The notes: generated by a model not told the origin, from the letters alone. Positions 36,239 to 49,014 are shown, counted from the stretch's first letter. The stretch: 64,000 bases of DNA from Pascua guehoae (GCA_001600415.1 BCJX01000020.1:369165-433164), one strand, 5' to 3'. Made by a program: numbers and translations.

Positions 36239-37212
36239 ATGGCCGACCGGGACACAACACCGACCGCGACGCGCATCGCCGACCCGGCCGAAAAGTACCG
36301 TGGCGCCGTCATCGAGGTGAGCATAGCATTTGGTGGCAGCGTGGTTATTGTGGCCCGTGTGTCGAGTCGAGGACGCGCTGACCCACGACCAGGACATGCA
36401 GCTGCCGCCAGCATTCTGTGTGCCGCACGATGCGCCACTGTCTCTTGCCCTTGAGAAGGCGTACGAGCGCGAGTTTGACCAGCTTCCGTACGTCGACCAG
36501 GACTAGGACTTGGACGCGTGGTGTCCTCCTTCCTGCGCGGCGAGGAGAGCTCGAGCACAGCTTGACCACGTTGCGATGGGAGATGGACGGAACTCATCGC
36601 TAACCCCGCAGCGTGCTCAACGACAACCGCAAACCCATTGGATACCTCGACGTGCCCGTCCTCAAGTCCAAGTTTGAGCATGGCCAGGCCGGCCGCGCGG
36701 ACCCCATCTGTGCGTCGCTTGCTAAGGGGTGGTCATGTCGTACCGTTGAAGGGCCAACTTTGGACCAACCTTGGAGGTTGGAGTCAAAGCATATCGCTTC
36801 CACGAACCAGACCTTGACCACAATGACATTGAATGCTCACACTGACCTCCAGCCGTCCACATGACCCACTTCTCCGTCTCGTCCAAGTCCAACCCCTACA
36901 GTGTCATTACGCCCGACACGCCGCTCGAGGACCTGGAGCGCTTCTTCACGATCAAGGGCACCGACTTTGCGCTCGGTACGTTGGCGCCGCGGTGGGGAGA
37001 CGGCGATGATACTCTCCCTCGTTGCAGAGATGGAGATGAGACTAATGCCCAGTGACGGACCGCGACCGCAAGTGGGTCCTTGCCGTTGCGACCCGCTCAG
37101 ACCTCGAGGTCAGTCCCATGCGCGCCGGCTCATTGGTCGAGCCCGGCTCGTGTTGGAGGGGTGTGCTGTGCTGACTTTGCAGACGTTTGTGCAGCGGCGA
37201 GGCAGCCTTTAA
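36239..37212 (+). CDS. Small CBS-domain protein
   Basis: Six exons (36239-36316, 36393-36487, 36612-36709, 36853-36975, 37053-37108, 37183-37212) join in frame to 159 residues made almost entirely of one CBS-domain pair (Bateman module). Visible marks are KYRGAVIEDMQLPPAF, FDQLPVLNDNRKPIGYLDVP, YSVITPDTPLEDLERFF, FALVTDRDRKWVLAVATRSDLE and the ending TFVQRRGSL. This domain order and the 'V(I)TD.DRK.VLGVAT' strand are conserved in a family of short fungal proteins of unknown role. Bateman modules usually bind adenosine nucleotides. It has more introns per codon than any other gene in the window. Phases check across all five introns, so I am confident in the structure but not the function. Confidence 0.85.
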
Positions 37213-37827
37213 TGGTGTGCGGGTTCGAGGTGGCCGCGCGGGGGTGGTGTCGAGGAGGATCAGCGATCACACCAGGCGGAGTGGTGAGCTTGTGTCGATC
37301 TGCGGAACTCTGATCGGGGTGATGCTGAGGAGACGCGCATCTGTTAGCAAATGTTGCTGTGACTAGGTTTGCATTGTTTGTCCGCAATGAGGCGGGGCGT
37401 GGAGGCAGATGGAGGCGAGGCGTGGAGGCAGATGGCGGGGAGGTGTAGAGGCAGACGGGGACGAGGCGATAACGACCCAATTGACGCAATGTGACGGGTT
37501 TGGGGTACTGAATGATCGCCCCACGTGTCGCGGTTGTTGTCCCAGGTGCAGCACCTGGTACACGTACACACGTATACACCTTGGCCGCGGACCGGGCCGG
37601 CCGGGCTGAGCGGCTTGCTCCACGCACCGCGACTTACGACACAAGGATGGGCGGCGGGGGCCCTAGCGTGGACAGGAGGGTCCTGCAGGCAGATGACGGA
37701 GTCCCAGCAAACCGATCAGTCGGCAATGTGATGCGGAGGATTGTTGAGGATAACGATAACATTTCATTGTTTGTGCCATGTGCAGCTGTGTACAACTAGG
37801 AGGGAATCGCCGGTAGACTTGCTACCA

Positions 37828-37952
37828 CGTGTCCCGCTACGTGTGCGTACATGTGCGTCACGGAATAGGCGGACATGTGTACCACTACGTGTCCGTCACC
37901 GGAAGAGGCGGACAGTGTGTACCACTACGTGTGCACCGGAATAGGCGGACAT
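37828..37952. repeat. Imperfect tandem repeat, unit about 40 bp
   Basis: About three diverged units sharing GGCGGACA, GTGTACCACTACGTGT and CACCGGAATA/AGA blocks. Start and end are approximate. No coding sense is apparent. Confidence 0.7.
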
Positions 37953-38345
37953 TGCAAGCGCGCAAGTGTAGCAGACCACGTCACACGGCCATCGCCGCGT
38001 TTCAGCATTGTTGTGAAAGCTGAGAGGCAGTCCCATGCGCCCAGTGTCGTGGCATCGGCACAAGCCTGCATTATGTCACGCCACTGGCACGGGGGCCAGA
38101 TCCACCGACGCAAGGGGCAGCACCGCATCAAGATAACAAGCAACAAGCACGCATGGACAATGTGTACCGGTACCGGTCCTCATGCCCACCCACGCACACT
38201 GAAACGCAGAGGGCGGGCCACGGGGACGCGCACTGATGCGCCGATGGCGATGCTTCTGATTGTGCGTTTGGGGTATGCGGCCCGGCCAGCCAGCCACGTC
38301 ACGCGCGTGTGACGTGTGAAACGGGGTCTGTGCCATGGTGACGAG

Positions 38346-38347
<2 letters not shown>

Positions 38348-38393
<46 letters not shown>
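38348..38393. repeat. (TG)n microsatellite, about 46 bp
   Basis: An uninterrupted run of about 22-23 GT dinucleotides. It would be polymorphic between strains. Confidence 0.95.
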
Positions 38394-38396
<3 letters not shown>

Positions 38397-39007
38397 GGCG
38401 GGGAGGGGGACGGGCGGGGACCGCAGGGCGGGAACGACGAGGTCTATGTGTATCCACTAGAAGGGGAATTACCGGGTCCATTGTCCCGTGGGCGGGCATG
38501 TCCACGACGTCGGCTTCTTGCCATTCCCGCGTTCCAGCGTCCATGGCTGGGTGTGACATGGTCCAAGCGTACAAAACAAGATAGAGGGGGGAACCGAACG
38601 TCAAGACGAGACGAGACGAGACGAGGAGGAAACGAGGACGAAACGGAAACGGAAACGTCAGCCACCCATTGGGGTGACCTCACGATCGCAGGTAATCATC
38701 TGCCGATCGGCCGCAGAGCCAGCGGAGAATTCTCGGTTATCAATTGTCGTCGTGTCAGTGAGGACAGTATGGCATATGGCATGGGCAAGGGGCAAGCGAT
38801 GTTTGGGTCTGTTGGGTCTGTTGGGTTTGTGGTTGTGCCGACGTCATAGGACCTCGGTACGGGTCGTATCAATCTGCGGCGCGTCAGCACCTCTGACGCG
38901 AGTGATTGCTCGCCCAGAAATGCAGGCGTACGACAACGGACATGGAAACGCCGAGCGCTGTAAACGAGGGAGAGCGGTGTCGGCGGAATCATCGGGTACA
39001 ACAACAA

Positions 39008-39066
39008 GAGTCGCGTGTGGAGTCGCGTATGGAGTCACATATGGAGTCGCGCATGGAGTCGCGTAC
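39008..39066. repeat. 12-bp tandem repeat
   Basis: About five units related to GGAGTCGCGTAT, with single-base changes, in direct orientation. Confidence 0.8.
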
Positions 39067-39422
39067 AATAAGGAACCGCGTGAGCGAGGAACACGGAACA
39101 GCGACGGAAAATAAGCGCCCGGCCGGGGTATGCGGACTGCCTTGCCTGCACGATACTGAGCATGTGACGGAAAGGGCATCTTGTAGTCGTGCACCAGACG
39201 TCGCGGGTTGTCGTGTCTGCCGCCGTCGCGGCCGCGGAGGAGCACCGCGGAGAGATGCCGCAGGTAGACATAACGGTGATCTGTGGGTACGCCGGTGCTT
39301 TGACGTCCTCAATGACGTCTGGTCGCTTACTGACATGTTGTAGAGACTGCTGGTCCGGCCGGGCTCGGTGTTCCAGCTACGGTGTTCCAGCTGCGTTCCA
39401 GCTGCGGTGTCGGATGTGTTGC

Positions 39423-39487
39423 CGATTGTGACGTCTATCCCAGCCTCTCAGCGTTCGCGATTGTGACGTCTATCCCAGCCTCTCAGC
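39423..39487. repeat. 35-bp direct tandem duplication
   Basis: Two nearly perfect copies, starting at 39423 and 39458, of a unit beginning CGATTGTGACGTCTATCCCA. Confidence 0.85.
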
Positions 39488-40659
39488 CTTGATAAGTCGC
39501 GCCGCGAACATGTCGGGCCTTGACATGCCGCGCCCGGACATCCGTCGCGGCAACTGCTCCGCTGGTCGTGTGCGCGTCTGCTGACAAGTTGCCGAGGACG
39601 GAGAGTCGCGGTCTGGCCCGGCGGGTGTTCGAGCTGCCTGTGTCGGATACGACCCACAATGTGACATCTACGAGTGGTATCTGTCGCGGCACACACTGCT
39701 GGGGCTGCGCCATGATTGACACAAATACCCATGTCGCAGCACGGGTACTTGTGGCCGGCCGGCCCAGCGTCGTGGCGTCGCTGGCGTCGCTGGCCGTGTG
39801 GAGTGGGAAACGCGCCAAGAATGCGACACTGGACCCATCTTCTTGCATCTGTCGCGCGTGTCGCGGCTAGTACACTGCTGGTCTGGGCCAGTTGGTGGCG
39901 GTGCTGCGGTGTGGTCAGTCAGCTGGTTGCTGCCTCTGGACGTGCATACCCCCCGCATCTGCGGGTTGCAGTCCAAGTTCCAGCTACAGCAAGCAACAGC
40001 ATCAGTGTGAGGGGCGCCACTGTGAACTGTGGGGCCGCGGTGGACCTGACACTGCAAGATCGTGCGAGACAAGATGAGATCGGAAGAGAACTGAGGCTGA
40101 GGCACAAGTGAAGACTGAGGCTGAGGCTGGGTTGGAGGCTGAGGCCGAGGGCTAAGGCTCGAGACCAGCGACTGCGGCTTCTACAGTCGTAGATGCCGAC
40201 GTGCATGATCGGCTAGCCCAGCATGTGCGAGGCGTCCATCACCTCGTCATCACAAAGCATAGATTAGACGCCATCGGAATAATGCCCGACGTGGCGGCCA
40301 AACTGTATGCCGTAAACAAGCCCTCATGAGGCTTTACTTTGGCTCTGCACACACCGTGATGGACTGCGTACGTGACGTGGGGATAGCCTGTTCAGACAAA
40401 GCAGAGCCGACTTTCCGTGCTATCCGCAGGCTCGACGTCCTGCCCACCTGCTCAGGTCGGGCACCGAGATCGAAAGCCAGATCTTGCACAATCAGGTCCC
40501 CCAGGCCCCCGACGTACCGTGGACATTCCAAGGCTGCCGACATGCGCGCACCCAGCAAAAAGAAAAAAGACCCGGTGCCGTGCTGTGCCGTGCCGTTATG
40601 CGGAGTACAGAGCTTTATTTGTATTTGAGTTCGTTTCCGGGCGGGGGTCCTCAGCCTTG

Positions 40660-41651
40660 TTAGCTCTTGGCATCACGCAGCGTGCCGACCTCGCCGAGGA
40701 GGTGGCATGTCCGGGTTCCTGCTGCTCGAGGAGGTTTGTGCACAGTTTTCTCTATCTTTTGGGCCTTTTTTTGATCCGGCCCACGGTTAGACATTCCGTT
40801 GGGGGACACGGTCTTGAGGAATGGTTCGTACTCGACGTCTCCTGTGCTTATCCCCCCCTCCCCCTTCGCTTTGGCTCGCCCTACCGAGCTGTTCGTTTCA
40901 CAGTTGAGCACCGACCACAGCTCGTGTTCGCTGGATGGGGTAGCTGGGTATCTGGACAATGTGTTACAGCCAGCGCACTGGCCGTTGCCTGGGTTGTAAC
41001 AGCCAAGCCCAGAGTGTACCAACAGTTGGGAAATCGGGGTGGACATCTGGGCGACCGTGCAGCCCGTGTCGTGGTGAATGTGACCAGCGACGCAGACAGG
41101 GAAACGAAAAAAAGTAAGGGGCAGCTCGAGGCTGTGGTGGCTTCGGGGCTTGTCAGTGGAGCTTAGAGTCAAGTTGCCAAGAATGGAGTGGTGGCGTGGG
41201 GGCGTTTGTCGGGTCTTTGGGACACGCACCGATGGGAGGGGGGGCACAGGTTGGGGGTGTGACCTTCTTTGGGTGTGCATAGGGTTTCATCGGCAGTGTC
41301 TGACAGCCACTGCCAGTCTGTCACCACCACGATCTCCATCATGCTCCACAGCCTTTGCCACGTATTCTTGCCCTCTGGTGTCCTGATACCTGTACGCCTG
41401 GGGTTGTCACACACCCCAAGCAGTGGTCTGCCCTGGTGTACCATATCCAGCGACGAGGGGGTTGCAACAGAGTGCCCGATGGCAGTTGTCTTGCCGTCCA
41501 GGAGCAGCCAGATCCTGCCTCGCCACACCGTCACAAGCTTGAGCAGTGGCACATTAGTGGAACAGCACTTGCCCAACTCGTGCGCAACTCGTGCACAAAC
41601 TCCTGGGTCGATGCTACGATGCACATTTAAGATCCACTCTCGTTCCGCCAC
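40660..41651 (-). CDS. Doubtful orphan gene, two exons (hypothetical)
   Basis: Two open stretches in the desert join in phase: a 5' part from 41651 with GVCARVAHELGKCC and VTVWRGRIWLLLDGKTTA, a candidate intron from a GTGCGT donor (near 41230) to an AAG acceptor (near 41156), then a 3' part with FRFPVCVAGHIHHDTGCTVA, ending at 40660. The codon mix looks more protein-like than other frames nearby. There is no in-frame ATG at the 5' end (the frame starts with GTG and hits a stop about 65 bases upstream), and the acceptor is unusual. I do not recognise any family. It may be a decayed or lineage-specific gene, or chance. Confidence 0.22.
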
Positions 41652-43046
41652 AACCCCGGTGCCTCTTTGTCGGATGATAAATGTTGATGCTTGGTTTGCC
41701 TCTCTCGCAGTTGCCTAGTAGCGGTCTGGTAAGGCGCAAGACGTCTTGGGCGAGGTTCCAAGTCACCGCAGGAATGCAGGGCAGTCACTCGATCGACCAA
41801 TTGTCGGCCAAACCGAAAAGGGGAACATCCGGATTTTCGTGAGAGGATACATTGTTGCGCGCAGCATACCTGCACGCGCTGGTCGAGGCCAGCCAAGAGC
41901 CAGCCAGGTGCCGTGCAGTGAATGTCAGACGACTGAGGGGATGGGAGGGGAGGCATGCTATCAGCGTTCCGCCGTAGTGGCCGTCCGTCTGAGCGCGCGG
42001 GTGCGCGCAGTCATCCCTGGTTATGCCCTATTCTCCCGCGTGGACACATACTCTGTCGTGTCTCTGGCGTCTCTGGCGTCTCTGCGGCATCCGGCGGCGT
42101 TGGTGGACACGCGCTCACACTAGTTCCACAGTGGTCCATCTCGGTTGGGGGCGGCTTGTGCCCACGCATACTGTACCCACGCACGGGCCCAGCGGCCAGA
42201 ACCCGCCATTGCCGGGGCCCGTCCACACACGCACACACACACTACTCTCTGTACACAGAGCGCGCGTCCGCTTTCGTTTACACATTGCTTCTTGAACCCT
42301 GAATGGTAAAAGACCACCCTGACAGAGTCTGGTACCTGAGCTGCCTAACGAAAAGGAACAAAGACTGGCCCACGCCTCGCTCGCTTGCAATGGGGTTTAG
42401 ACTCTTTTTCCTTGGGCAATGTGCCTACTGATACTGTACTAGAACTGTTTTGCCCCGCCCATGCGGCCCCTGCGTCGGCAATGGCCAGCCNCCCCCCCCC
42501 CCCACTTCCTTCCCCCTTTCCCCCTCCCTCCTTCCCCCTCTCAACCCCAAGCCACAGTGGCTCAAGGTGGCACTGATTATCCTTATATCCGAGTCTACAG
42601 TTACGTAGGTGTAGGGACACTTTCTTGTCGGTTTACCCTGGTCAGACAGGGTCTTTGCTGGCTATTGGAGAAACCTGACGGCCGACCCGAACTTCCGGTG
42701 TATGGGACAGCCCTAAGCAGGCCCTAGGCCCTGTTAACCCCACCACCATCAGCGACCACCACCACCCACTACGACGTACCGTACCACCACTGGTGACCAC
42801 TCGTTTAAGCAACACCCAAAGCCTGGTTGGCCGTCCACCCAGCCCTCACACGACCCCTCCCTTAGTGACTGCTCTTCTGTATATCACCAGGCCCCATCTG
42901 GTCGTTCCCCCCTTCTTCTTCCACACACCCTTGTCCTGTCAAGAAGAGTCACCACCCAAACACAACCACCACCACTACCAACAACACTCTGCCAACACTA
43001 CACACCTCCTCCCCAGCTCCCCTCAACCACCACACCTCCTCCCCCA

Positions 43047-44436
43047 ATGTCGCACTCTTCCAGGTCGTCGGGCTCGTCGCTACTCCACCTGCGTCGACCC
43101 GCCCGCCTCCACGAGAACCGCCCCCAGCTTGAGATTGTCGTCAACGACAACATGGACGTTGAGACTGCCACCTCTGCTTGCTGTAAGTGTCACACGACCG
43201 ACCGACCCACTATTCTCTCTTGGACACTGCGGTCACCGGTCACCGCTTGCGTCCCACCCCAGCCACCATACCATACCGCCCATGGAATCTGAGACACTAA
43301 CACGACCAGCCTCTCCCACGTCTTCCATTCACCAGTCCACCATCTTCCTCCCCGCCCGCACTGTTCCGAACCCTTCCAAGGTCGTCCACGGCACTTGCAC
43401 AGCCGAGCTTGAGCGTCCAAACTCATTGTTCCGCGCCTCCACCCAGGGTGACGCTGCCTCGTCGTCATGTCTCAGCGAGACGAACCGCTCCGAAAGCTGT
43501 GTCGACCTCCTCCGCTCCGTCAAGCCTGGTGTTCGCGTGGCCAAGCCGCGCAGCGAATGGATGGTGAGTCTCAAAACGGAAGCGGCAGCGGGGCGGCATG
43601 CACCGACCGACCCGTCAGTCACACGACCGACCCACTCGCAATCTTGCTCTGGAACAAGCTTGCTGACACCTCCACAGCCTGACGAGGCATCGGCTCTGTG
43701 CAACCACCCCTTCTGTTCGACAATGTTCGGACAAACCACCCTTTCGCTCGGACCCCGGCGTCACCACTGCCGCCTGTGCGGTCTCATCTTCTGTCACGCC
43801 CACTCGGCAGGCCGGCTCCCGCTCCAGACCACGGACGCCAAGAAGCAGCGTATTGTTGTACCCCTCCGTGTCTGCGACGGGTGCCGTGAGACCCAGCAAG
43901 CCGCCGAAAACGACGGATATCTCTCCGAGCGTCGTTCGAGCGATACGACTCCCAGCCTGGTCAGCTCGGCCGCCTCGTCGTCCACGGACGAAAACGACAG
44001 CTGGATCTCGACGCGCAACCTTGGTCGTTCCCAGTCGTACAACTGCGTCACCGAGCTCCAACCCGCCCTCGCGCCCATTGAGGACTGGATGGACCGCTCT
44101 GGCGTCCTCTCGCTCTACCCTCTTGCCGTCAACGCCTCGCACGCTCGTCGTCGTGCTGCCTCGCCCATCAACAGCACCCGTGCTGTCGGTCCCCTCTTTG
44201 CCCCCACATTGAGCGAGCGTCGCAGTGCCAAGGAAAAGGAGCTCCACCGTCTGTCGCGTCGCCAGCGTCGCAACATGGGCCTTTGGGTCTCTACCCCAGT
44301 CGGCAGCGATGTCGACTCTGACAACGAGGGCGGCAGCGACGAGAGCGGATTTTACGGACTGGCACGCGACCGCAAGGTCGACCCCAGCGGAACGCGTACT
44401 CCCCAGGAGCGCGAGCTCGACTGGTCTACCTTTTGA
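43047..44436 (+). CDS. FYVE zinc-finger protein
   Basis: A 382-residue protein from exons 43047-43182, 43310-43563 and 43678-44436. After a Ser-rich N-terminus comes a FYVE finger at about residues 138-205: CNHPFCSTMFG, then RRHHCRLCGLIFCHAH, then RVCDGC, with all eight zinc-ligand positions filled (Cys or Cys/His). The RRHHCR basic patch and RVC motif that bind phosphatidylinositol 3-phosphate are present. The usual WxxD at the front is replaced (PDEASAL), a deviation seen in some fungal members. The rest is Ser/Asp/Arg-rich and disordered, ending RELDWSTF. It probably marks endosomes or vacuoles. No other domain is seen, so it is unlikely to be the Vps27 or Fab1 orthologue. Confidence 0.85.
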
Positions 44437-46232
44437 TACTGCCCTTCAATCAAAGCAAAACACAGAGCATGCCTGCACGTCACGTTGTCACATCTAGCCT
44501 CCTTTCTCCCCCCATATAAACCCATAGATTTTTAGCCTTGCGCTTGTTGTGTTGTTGGTACTATCCTCGTATGTGACACTTTTGTCTGTTTTCCCCCACT
44601 ACAATGCAGCAACAGCAGCAAGCCACTCTCACTCTCGTCTTACGTGCCAGATCAATCAGATTTCGGTGTTTGCTCAGCTGCGCGCTCCTCTCAATATGCT
44701 GCTGCGATTCAAACATATTTGGGTCATCGAGGGCTCGCTTGTAGTACGTAGGTTCGCGGGAGTGCCTGCGCCTGATCGCCCAGCTATGTAGGCACCGACG
44801 CCGTGCGCTTAATTCAGTTTATCGGCCCGCACAGCATTTGCCAGACCGAAAAATGTCCCGGCTCTGTCTATTCCGTAGTTGTGCATTCAGTAAGCGGGTG
44901 AATGGACCATGGATCTGGCTAGCTGTAGTGTATTGTGGTAGTGAAGTGGTGTGCATGCGGTGCTGCACAGCAGCGTAGTTGCCGCAGTGACACTACTGCG
45001 TATCGCAGTTGGTTGTTTTGGTCAGCAACTAGCGATTCGGCGGCCATTGCCAGGTCGCATGCGGCGAAAATGCCGGAACGGGCACTGTGCTGTGCCACGG
45101 CGTCGGCCGCCCTGTGTCGAGCACATGAGCAAGCTTGCGCATCAAGTCATGGGATCATGGGACCAATGGAACGTTGTACCAGTGACATATGGGGCGACCG
45201 TGTGGCGTGTCTCCCGTGTGCGGTGTGGTGTGGTGGTTGGGATCATCCTGGGCGGCTGGTTTCGGGCGAAAATGGCCGCACAGGAAAACAACGGCAGGTT
45301 TAAGCACTGACATGGTAGTGGCGGCGCCGAGTTCTGGGGCAGGGAGACGGAGATGGGATGGGTGGACGGTTTTTTTTTTGGTCCGCAGATGTCGGAGAGG
45401 CACGTCGTGGTCGAGACAGATGCTACTGGTGGGTTGTGATCAGGCCCGGCATGTGAGAGTGGCATGTGAGGGCATGTGAGGCGCTTGCTTGCCACAGAGG
45501 GTTTGGCGTGCGTACCTGTGTAGCTCGTAGCTCGTCGTTACTGTAGGTGGCAAAGAGACGAGAAGAAGACAAGCGGCGGGCCAAAGGTTAGGATAAGATC
45601 TGGTCCCTGATCCTCGTCTTGCTCTGTTGACCCTGGGACGATCTGGACACCTGCGCAACCTTGTTCCTCGTCGCTTACCTTTGTCACCAGGGATGGCACA
45701 ACAGGCCAACAGGGTTTGTGGAATTGGTCGAGGTAGGCAAAGCTAGCTTCATACCTCGAGGCCTGTAGGGTGTAGGCTGTACAGGGTGGTACCGAGACAC
45801 GATATCCGACCGGAGCGGACAAGGCTACAGTATGTCGGCTGCCACTTACGCAGATCCCCTCCCTCTTTCTCTTTCACTTTTTGTCTTCTCGTTGTTCTGA
45901 CTTTTAGATGATATCTGACTCGCCAACCTCGCTCGGCGTACCGAAGCGGCGTTCGGCCTTGCTTCCGTTGCACACTGATGGGGGGGGGGCGAGGCTCCGG
46001 CTTTCCGGCCGACTAGATTTTGATTCCGCTGATAACATTGACGCGTGGACTGGGTGACGCAGTGACGTGTAATCCAGTCAACCCATCCATGCCTCGATGC
46101 CATGACCTCCACCCTGCGTGTCCACCCGCCCATGGCAACTTTGGAGCAACAACAACAACAACAACAACCACTCAACGCTGACTCTCCAATCAATTCCCAA
46201 CACGTCAATCTCACTCTCTTGCATTCGCCGCC
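44437..46232. other. Intergenic interval, no gene seen
   Basis: 1.8 kb between the FYVE gene stop and the nuclease start. There are short direct repeats (GGCATGTGAG units near 45448-45480), a T run near 45369 and a CAACAA run near 46149-46168 in the leader of the next gene. No open frame here has a recognisable domain. Confidence 0.4.
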
Positions 46233-49014
46233 ATGGCGGGCCTTTACAGTAAGCTATCACTCTGTTGGCCTGCCCGCTTCCCTCGCTTACCGCTTTCTTA
46301 CTGCATTCCGCAGACGGCTACTTGCTCGAGTTTCCCCTCATCCGTGTCGACTGTTTCACTCCACTTCCTCCCACGCACAGACCACCGTGGCTGTTGCCCC
46401 ACCCGCGCAACCCTAACATTGCACCCCGCCGGGCACCGCATGCCCAACTGTTCCTCCTCACACACGTGCATGCAGACCACCTATCGGGGCTCACAAACGA
46501 CTTTACGGGCCGCATCGTATGCTCACCCGATACAAAGCGCATGCTCGTCCGCCTCGAGGCCGAGAATGACCGCAAACATTTCCATCACGGCGTAAGCGAG
46601 GTCGGGCGCCGCAAGTATGACGGCCTCCGCCCCCGCGTCACCAAAGTGGGAAACAAGGAGTCGGTGATCGACCTCATTGTGCGTTCACACTGACACATTG
46701 CGTTCACACCAAGTTGGGAGTGGCGCTCGCCGCCATTGCCGGCGGCGGCGAGGCGGTGTGGCGGTGTTCCGAGTTCTGACCTGCAGGACACACTCGAGTA
46801 CGGAGAAACGCGACGGTACGATTTGGGGTATTTTGAAGCAAGGCCCATGCGCGTTGCTATTACCCTGCTCGAGGCGAACCACTGTCCCGGATCAAGCATG
46901 TGAGTAGGGCTCGTCGATACCTCAAGGCGGCTCGTCAGTCGTTCCGATGCACCGGTCTTCCGATTTATAATGCTGGCTCCGGCCGGTGTCAGATAACGCA
47001 CTGTCTCCTTCACCATTGAGGCCGAGGCCTTGGTTGCGCATTGACTCTCCGTTGACAGTGCTCTGGGCCATCCTCCCGGCCCGTCCATCGCCCCTCCCGG
47101 CGCTTCTCCCGATGACGCCTCGGCTTTAGCTGACATTCAGGTTTCTAATCGCGTCCCCTGATGCAGCCGTGCTTCACACTGGCGATGTTCGGGCCGACAA
47201 GACCTTTATGCGCAGCCTCCGTCGAGTCTCACCTCTGCAAGAGTTTATCGTTCCCTGGAGCTCGAATGGCTTTTCGGCTAGCAATGCCTCGCCCCGGCGC
47301 ACACTTGACCGCATCTATCTCGACACGAGTGCTTTGTAAGTTGCTGGCAACGTACCGGCCCGTTTTGGACGCATTGACCTCCGTCAGCATCGGCACGGGA
47401 GATATGCCCGAAAAGGTAACTTCTGGGTGGTGTGACATTGCTGATCGCCAGGAAACTGTCCTTCAGGACCTCGTCGAGCAAATGAGCCTCTACCCTCCGG
47501 ATACCATTTTCTTCCTCGACGTGTGGTGCTTTGGATGGGAAGACGTTGTCAAGGAAGTGGCTCGGCACTTTGATTCCCTGGTTAGCTGCTGCACGACTGT
47601 TCTGAGTCCAGCTAACAGCAGGTGCATGTCGACCGATACAAGCGAAGCATCTACCGGGCCGTCCAATCCGACCCGTTTCTTTCCAACTGCACTACCGACG
47701 ACCACTCGTCGACGCGCTTCCACGCGTGTGAGCGTCGCTTCCGCTGTGAAACGTGCACAGACTCGAACAAGGAAAAGCTTGTGGTCCAGGTCCATATGGT
47801 CGAGATCAAATCGGCACAATGGGACGCCCACCACCGGGACAGTGTCACTGCCCTGTCGAACGCTGCGCTCGGGGACGGTCCATGGCCTGGAACAATCGTG
47901 AGCCAGATTTCTCGATTTTCTGTGAGAGAATTCCCAGCTGACTCTGAAGGATGTCCCCTTTGCGCGTCACTCGCCTCTCCCTGAACTGCAGGACATTGTT
48001 GGGTTGTTCCGTCCGGCTTCGCTGTCACCCAACTGCCTGACTCCTGGCCTGCAAGGGCTAGACTTCTTTTTCATGCCCGACCTCTTCCAAAAGTGCCTCT
48101 CGGACGAGGCTGTAAAGTGCCTCATTGCCGAACGCGACGCGTGGTTTGCCAAATGCCCGCGGTTCGGGCCTTCGTTTATTCCACAGATGAACGCCCAACT
48201 CCGCACCGAAGCGGGCCACCAGTTTGTTCGCACCAACATTGCCAGGGCATTAGACAACCGACATGGGACCGGCGCCAGCACATCGGCCGGCCCGTCGACG
48301 CAACGTCCCTATGCCGTGACATTCCCAGAAGGTCCTCTGCAACAAACCGCATCCCCCTCGACGAGCAAACCTGAACCCGGGGCAGATGCCAAGGAACTCG
48401 TTCCAGAGTCGCCAGAGACCGTCAAGTGCGAGCCTGTCAAGCCCCTGTCGGAGGATGCCCCGAACAACTCGTCCTCAAACCCCACTTCTGTCGTACCTGA
48501 AACTACCCCAGTGTCGTCCAGCGTCAACGCACGCTCTACGCCCGCCTCATCCAACCACAACGCCCACACTTCCTGTGCATCATCCAGCGTCAAAACACGC
48601 ACTACCCCGGCCTCGTTGACCGCCAACCCACACACATTATCCTCATCACCTAGCCCTCGGTTTGGAGCACACGAACCCCAGCTTCATAACGAGTCGCCTC
48701 GTACTGTTCCCATCAACCGCGCCGCAGAGGATGACCTCAAGCACCATATCGAGCTCAAGGACGACGACCCCGTTGTACCATCATCAGGTCCCCGCGCCCC
48801 TTCTCGCAAGCGTACAAACGATGACGACGCCGACGACCTCAAGACCCCCATCAACCCCAAGACGCCCATTGGCCTCAAAAACGAAGACACCCTCGACCCG
48901 AAAGAAGAATCGCAGGGCACGCGCAAACGCCGGCGGCAGTCGTCGTTATTCCGCGTCGACATTGCCCACCTCCGCACGCTCACGACGTCCTGGACGCCGA
49001 GCCAGGAGTCGTAG
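46233..49014 (+). CDS. SNM1/Artemis-type beta-CASP DNA nuclease
   Basis: Metallo-beta-lactamase/beta-CASP nuclease of the SNM1/Pso2/Artemis family, acting in DNA crosslink repair or end processing. Exon 1 is 46233-46248 (16 nt); splicing gives MAGLYNGYLLEFPLIRVDCF. The metal-binding motif is LTHVHADHLSGL (HxHxDH). LEANHCPGSSMFLIASPDAAVLHTGDVR carries the downstream His and Asp ligands, and RIYLDTSAL opens the beta-CASP region. FPPD-like stretches and WFAKCPRFGPSFIPQ follow. The C-terminal 250 residues are disordered Ser/Thr/Pro-rich with VKTRTTPAS-like repeats, then end in Lys/Arg-rich and RRQSSLFRVD segments. The opening without an N-terminal zinc finger or long extension is closer to Artemis than to yeast Pso2. 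Several exon borders between 46690 and 48000 were only roughly set. Confidence 0.87.

Larger units (their letters stand above)
37213..43046. other. 5.8-kb gene desert with tandem repeats
   Basis: The longest interval here without a clear gene. It holds the repeats listed separately (37828-37952, 38348-38393, 39008-39066, 39423-39487), a GACGA-type run (about 38605-38626), GAGGCT-type units (about 40092-40160), a single N in a C-run at 42491, and one doubtful two-exon gene at 40660-41651. I found no reverse transcriptase, integrase or transposase motif in any frame. The last 300 bases (CA- and CT-rich) are the FYVE gene's leader. Confidence 0.5.

Noticed and set aside
37828..37952. CRISPR-like spaced repeats
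   Set aside because: Units are imperfect and contiguous, and the genome is a fungus; an ordinary tandem repeat.
37213..43046. Transposon remnant in the gene desert
   Set aside because: No terminal repeats, reverse transcriptase, integrase or transposase motifs found by eye; kept only as a hypothesis.
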